From: Gammaproteobacteria bacterium
Lineage (GTDB): Bacteria > Pseudomonadota > Gammaproteobacteria > Enterobacterales > Psychrobiaceae
Reading direction: 5' to 3'
DNA length: 20,333 bases
Assembly: GCA_013214885.1 (NCBI GenBank)
Contig: JABSRS010000016.1
Span: forward strand, 1 to 20,333
A model generated the notes under the pieces. That model worked only from the letters and a program-made list of their open reading frames with translations. It was not told where the DNA came from and did no database searches. Both the position numbers and the translations under genes were made by a program. Each line of letters begins with the position of its first letter. Position 1 is the stretch's first letter. Below, in pieces: positions 17,887 to 20,333 of this stretch.

Positions 17887-18699
17887 TTAGTGAATTAGTA
17901 TTTCGCTGACTAGGCGACTGCCAAAGTAAGCTAAGGTTAATAATATAGCACCTGAAATGGTAAATTGAACCGCTATTTTTATTCTAACGCCACGGCTGTA
18001 ATGACGCCATAAAAGATAACTATAAAGGCTCCAAGCAGCAAGCGATAAGATTGCTTTATGGGCTTTACCCTGGGCAAACATATCTTCTAAAAAGAAGAAA
18101 CCTGTAGCCAGAGATAAGGTTAGTAATATGACGCCCGCAAGAACTAGTTGAAATAACTGCTTTTCAACGGTTAATAACGGTGGTAACGGTGACAAAGCCA
18201 GGTTTAATTTCTTGCTCTTTAGTCGTTTATCAATAATCCAAAGTTGAATGGCATAAAATGCAGCGATAACCATGGTGCTGTACGCGCTTAATGCTAAACA
18301 AATATGAATTAATACTTCAGGGTGAGTTTCGAAATGCGTGATGTAGCTCGACGGCACTAACCATAAGCCAACGACTGCAAATAGAGCAAAGCCATAAACT
18401 ACTGGTAATAAAGTGGCGATGGCAAACCGAGGGAGTGCAACGGTTAGCATGGTCGCGATAATCCAACTGACAATGGAAGCTACGGCCAATATACTCATGT
18501 TTTGGCCCTCAAAAGCCAAAATTGAGCTACCTAGTGCTCCTGCATGGAAGACAATGGCGACACCAGCGATTGAAAATACTAATTTATCGCTCACTTGGCT
18601 GTGATCAAAGAGATTTTTCAGGACGAAAAATAAACTTACACCATAAAATATCGTGGCACCAGCGGAAAATATATCGGTCAGCATATCAGCATTAATCAT
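17887..18699 (-). CDS. ypjD: Inner-membrane protein YpjD, CcsA-like cytochrome c assembly family
   Basis: 270-residue integral membrane protein with about eight predicted TM helices, assigned to the YpjD branch of the CcsA/CcmC-type cytochrome-assembly family. It has the family-like TM array and the WIIDKRLKSKKL cytoplasmic loop (about 153-164), then ATGFFFLEDMFAQGKAHKAILSLAAWSLYS with the histidine typical of this group. The tryptophan-rich WWD heme-handling motif of true CcsA/CcmC is not obvious. Its cellular role is poorly known. In enterobacteria ypjD is divergent from ffh; here ffh is not adjacent, and a redox gene pair lies upstream instead. Confidence 0.88.
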   Translation of the reverse strand: MINADMLTDIFSAGATIFYGVSLFFVLKNLFDHSQVSDKLVFSIAGVAIVFHAGALGSSILAFEGQNMSILAVASIVSWIIATMLTVALPRFAIATLLPVVYGFALFAVVGLWLVPSSYITHFETHPEVLIHICLALSAYSTMVIAAFYAIQLWIIDKRLKSKKLNLALSPLPPLLTVEKQLFQLVLAGVILLTLSLATGFFFLEDMFAQGKAHKAILSLAAWSLYSYLLWRHYSRGVRIKIAVQFTISGAILLTLAYFGSRLVSEILIH

Positions 18700-18715
18700 T
18701 TTGAGTTAGGTCAGT

Positions 18716-18744
18716 ATTATAGGGTTAAGTCTATTCGACTACAG
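18716..18744 (-). promoter_or_regulatory. Candidate promoter of ypjD
   Basis: A perfect TATAAT on the minus strand (18721-18716) lies 16 bases upstream of the ypjD ATG, with a poor -35 (CTGTAG) at 17-bp spacing. The short distance would give a very short leader. Confidence 0.4.
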
Positions 18745-18750
18745 TGCGTT

Positions 18751-18777
18751 ATATCAATAAATAATTGATATTTTTTT
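18751..18777 (+). terminator. Terminator-like hairpin pointing to the + strand
   Basis: ATATCAAT (18751-18758) pairs with ATTGATAT (18764-18771) around AAATA, followed by T7. Its polarity is +, although genes on both sides run on the minus strand. A second inverted repeat, CAGACTTT/AAAGCCTG (18782-18804, one wobble), lies just beside it and could be a weak 3' structure of the reductase mRNA. Confidence 0.35.
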
Positions 18778-18832
18778 AGAACAGACTTTAATGGGCAAAG
18801 CCTGAGTATATATTGCTAAATTTACCAATACA

Positions 18833-19990
18833 TTAAATTGGCATTTCTAGGGTGACAGCACTACTTGGAATACAGCAGCAAGGCAGTATTTCATTGGTGT
18901 TTAATCTTATGTCACTCTTAATAAGTTCTTTAACACGGCCGCTGGTTAACGTTACTTTACAGTGTCCACAGCTACCGGATCGGCATTCACTTTCAATCGC
19001 TATCTCATTTTGTTCCATTGCGTCAAGTAAGGTGCGTTGGGTGGAAAATTCAAATTGGTGATTGTTCAATTTAACAGGGTATACATTATCTGTATCAATA
19101 TTGGCATTCACTCCAAAATGTTCATAATGGATATTATCCATAGGTGTCCCTGCATTAAGCAAACCTTGTTTTAACTCAGCCATCATTGTTTGAGGCCCAC
19201 ACATGTAATAGTTGGCTGAGTTATTACCAAGCTCATGAGCTAATTTGCTCGCTATTAGCGCCGTATCAATTCGCCCCGTTAACCCTTGCCATTCGCTAGT
19301 CGGCCTTGAGATTATTGGGTAAAAGTTAAACGAAGGGTGCTTATAAGCGAGGTTGTTCAGCTCACTCAGGTAACACATTTGATCATGTGTTTTCGCGCTA
19401 TAGAAAAGGACAAGGCTCTGGCCCTGACCTATGCTGTTAATAAACATATCGATCATGGCTCTTAGTGGCGTAATGCCGATACCGCCAGCAATAAGCACGG
19501 TATGCTCGTTGCCTCTTTTTCTGAGTTGTGGTCGATAGACAAAAGTGCCTTTAGGAGGAAGGGCATCAATGATACTGCCAACCGTGAGGTTTTGATGGAG
19601 CCAGGTAGACACAACGCCATCGGGCTCTTTGGCAATGCCAAGTTCATAATGTTGTGGCTTTTTATGCCACGCCGCCAATGAATAACAACGTTTTAGCGTT
19701 ATTTTACTGTCATGCCCAATCGCTGGCATTAGCGTTAAATACTGACCTGGCATAAAGCGAGGTAGTTTTTTTGCCGTTAATGGTGTTAAACAAACACTAA
19801 AATGACGGGGACTCATGTCCTCGCGTTTAGTCACCTTAAAGCGGATTGGACGGGAGCTGTTACGCAATGCCCGCTGTTGTTTTTTGTCACGGTAGGTATC
19901 ACGAGCAACTGTCACTTGGATATAGATAATCGTGAAAGAGCCGACCAAAAAAAGGCCGACTAATAAAAATGTTAATAGTTGTAACATCAT
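18833..19990 (-). CDS. Membrane-anchored FAD/NAD(P)H oxidoreductase with C-terminal 2Fe-2S ferredoxin domain
   Basis: 385-residue reductase. It has one N-terminal TM helix (about 4-26) with a basic stop-transfer region, an FAD-binding barrel with RCYS (101-104), an NAD(P)-binding domain with AGGIGITP (168-175) and CGPQTMM (264-270), then a plant-type ferredoxin domain. Cluster cysteines are C336, C341 and C344, with the fourth among an unusual CCC triplet (371-373). The domain order differs from NqrF, which has the ferredoxin first, and is closer to Hcr/phenol-hydroxylase-type reductases, but with a membrane anchor. The start overlaps the preceding PepSY gene (ATGA), so they are probably cotranslated. 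It likely moves electrons from NAD(P)H into the membrane; the acceptor is unknown. Confidence 0.9.
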   Translation of the reverse strand: MMLQLLTFLLVGLFLVGSFTIIYIQVTVARDTYRDKKQQRALRNSSRPIRFKVTKREDMSPRHFSVCLTPLTAKKLPRFMPGQYLTLMPAIGHDSKITLKRCYSLAAWHKKPQHYELGIAKEPDGVVSTWLHQNLTVGSIIDALPPKGTFVYRPQLRKRGNEHTVLIAGGIGITPLRAMIDMFINSIGQGQSLVLFYSAKTHDQMCYLSELNNLAYKHPSFNFYPIISRPTSEWQGLTGRIDTALIASKLAHELGNNSANYYMCGPQTMMAELKQGLLNAGTPMDNIHYEHFGVNANIDTDNVYPVKLNNHQFEFSTQRTLLDAMEQNEIAIESECRSGSCGHCKVTLTSGRVKELIKSDIRLNTNEILPCCCIPSSAVTLEMPI

Positions 19991-20333
19991 TTGATTGCGA
20001 GCTTACGTTTTTGACTTTTCCACCACATGTAAATGCCAGTGAGCGACAGCATCACTAGTACAAAGGCTAGGATGTCAGCCCAAATCCATTTGTATTTGCT
20101 GCCCATCAGTGCTTTTCCTGTATGAAGATCGTTCATTAATTTGCCTAATTGAATTGGGCGCTGGTCTGCCATACTGTTAAGCAAATTAGTGATTTTTATA
20201 TCGCTGTGCCAGCTTTTACCTTGATCGAGGCTGACCATAATGCCTTGGTGCTTAGTGATTAAACTCCATTGCTGCTCACTAATATCAACGCCGTGAATAT
20301 CGCCATTGGCCAACTTGGTCCAGCCTTTGGTGT
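19987..20333 (-). CDS. PepSY-associated TM protein, C-terminal part (cut by window end)
   Basis: The frame is open through the window edge, so the N-terminus is missing; 114 residues plus a partial codon are visible, and the in-frame TTG at 20313 is not taken as the start. A periplasmic stretch contains SLDQGKSW, matching the Asp-box pattern S-x-D-x-G-x-x-W, followed by LMNDLHTGKALMG. A C-terminal TM helix follows (ADILAFVLVMLSLTGIYMWW), then a short basic cytoplasmic tail. The NDLHTG...LSLTGIYMWW pattern fits the PepSY-associated TM helix family. These are often encoded with flavin/iron-sulfur reductases; the four-base overlap with the next gene supports a joint redox role. Substrate and full architecture are not visible. 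Confidence 0.75.
   Translation of the reverse strand, partial: TKGWTKLANGDIHGVDISEQQWSLITKHQGIMVSLDQGKSWHSDIKITNLLNSMADQRPIQLGKLMNDLHTGKALMGSKYKWIWADILAFVLVMLSLTGIYMWWKSQKRKLAIK

Noticed and set aside
18833..19990. NqrF subunit of the sodium-pumping NADH:quinone reductase
   Set aside because: The ferredoxin domain is C-terminal rather than between the anchor and the FAD domain, and no other nqr genes are adjacent.

Overview
The window is a stretch of ordinary chromosomal core genes from a gammaproteobacterium, most likely a marine Alteromonadales-type organism (Shewanella/Colwellia/Moritella-like). This rests on near-textbook homologues of mdh, ispB, rplU, rpmA, cgtA/obgE, folA, apaH, rsmA, pdxA, surA, lptD, djlA, corB and ypjD in a familiar gammaproteobacterial order, a moderate A+T bias, and a DHFR of the Moritella type. 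No tRNA, rRNA, CRISPR array, transposase, phage or recognisable defence gene was seen.

Layout. (1) 1-1,400: the 3' end of mdh (+) converges on ispB (-) across a strong bidirectional terminator. (2) 1,400-4,800: a + strand block of rplU-rpmA, cgtA, folA and a small secreted DUF3718-like protein. Terminators follow rpmA, cgtA and the small protein, and the cgtA 5' leader is unusually structured. (3) 4,815-5,139: a gene-free stretch of nested palindromes and an imperfect ~56-bp repeat, probably a dispersed repeat element, between convergent genes. (4) 5,140-7,164: a methyl-accepting chemotaxis protein (-), with a near-consensus sigma-28 (FliA) promoter placed over the end of apaH. (5) 7,374-13,720: the envelope/maintenance operon lptD-surA-pdxA-rsmA-apaH (-), lacking the usual apaG and with a candidate sigma-E promoter ahead of lptD. 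(6) 13,891-16,447: divergent amgK-murU (peptidoglycan recycling) and djlA (+). (7) 16,510-18,699: corB and ypjD (-). (8) 18,833-20,333: a two-gene membrane redox unit (-), made of a PepSY-type TM protein (cut by the window edge) overlapping ATGA-style with a membrane-anchored FAD/NAD(P)H/2Fe-2S reductase.

Functional themes are quinone precursor synthesis (ispB), ribosome production and assembly (rplU, rpmA, cgtA, rsmA), outer-membrane biogenesis (lptD, surA), cell-wall recycling (amgK, murU), cofactors (folA, pdxA), alarmone/cap turnover (apaH), motility signalling (mcp) and membrane electron transfer (PepSY/reductase).

The most interesting items are non-coding: the multi-palindromic element, the cgtA leader that shares a 12-nt initiation sequence with rplU, and the sigma-28 promoter. 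The least understood protein module is the reductase/PepSY pair, whose PepSY partner carries an Asp-box-like motif. I found no clear evidence of a wholly new biological system.
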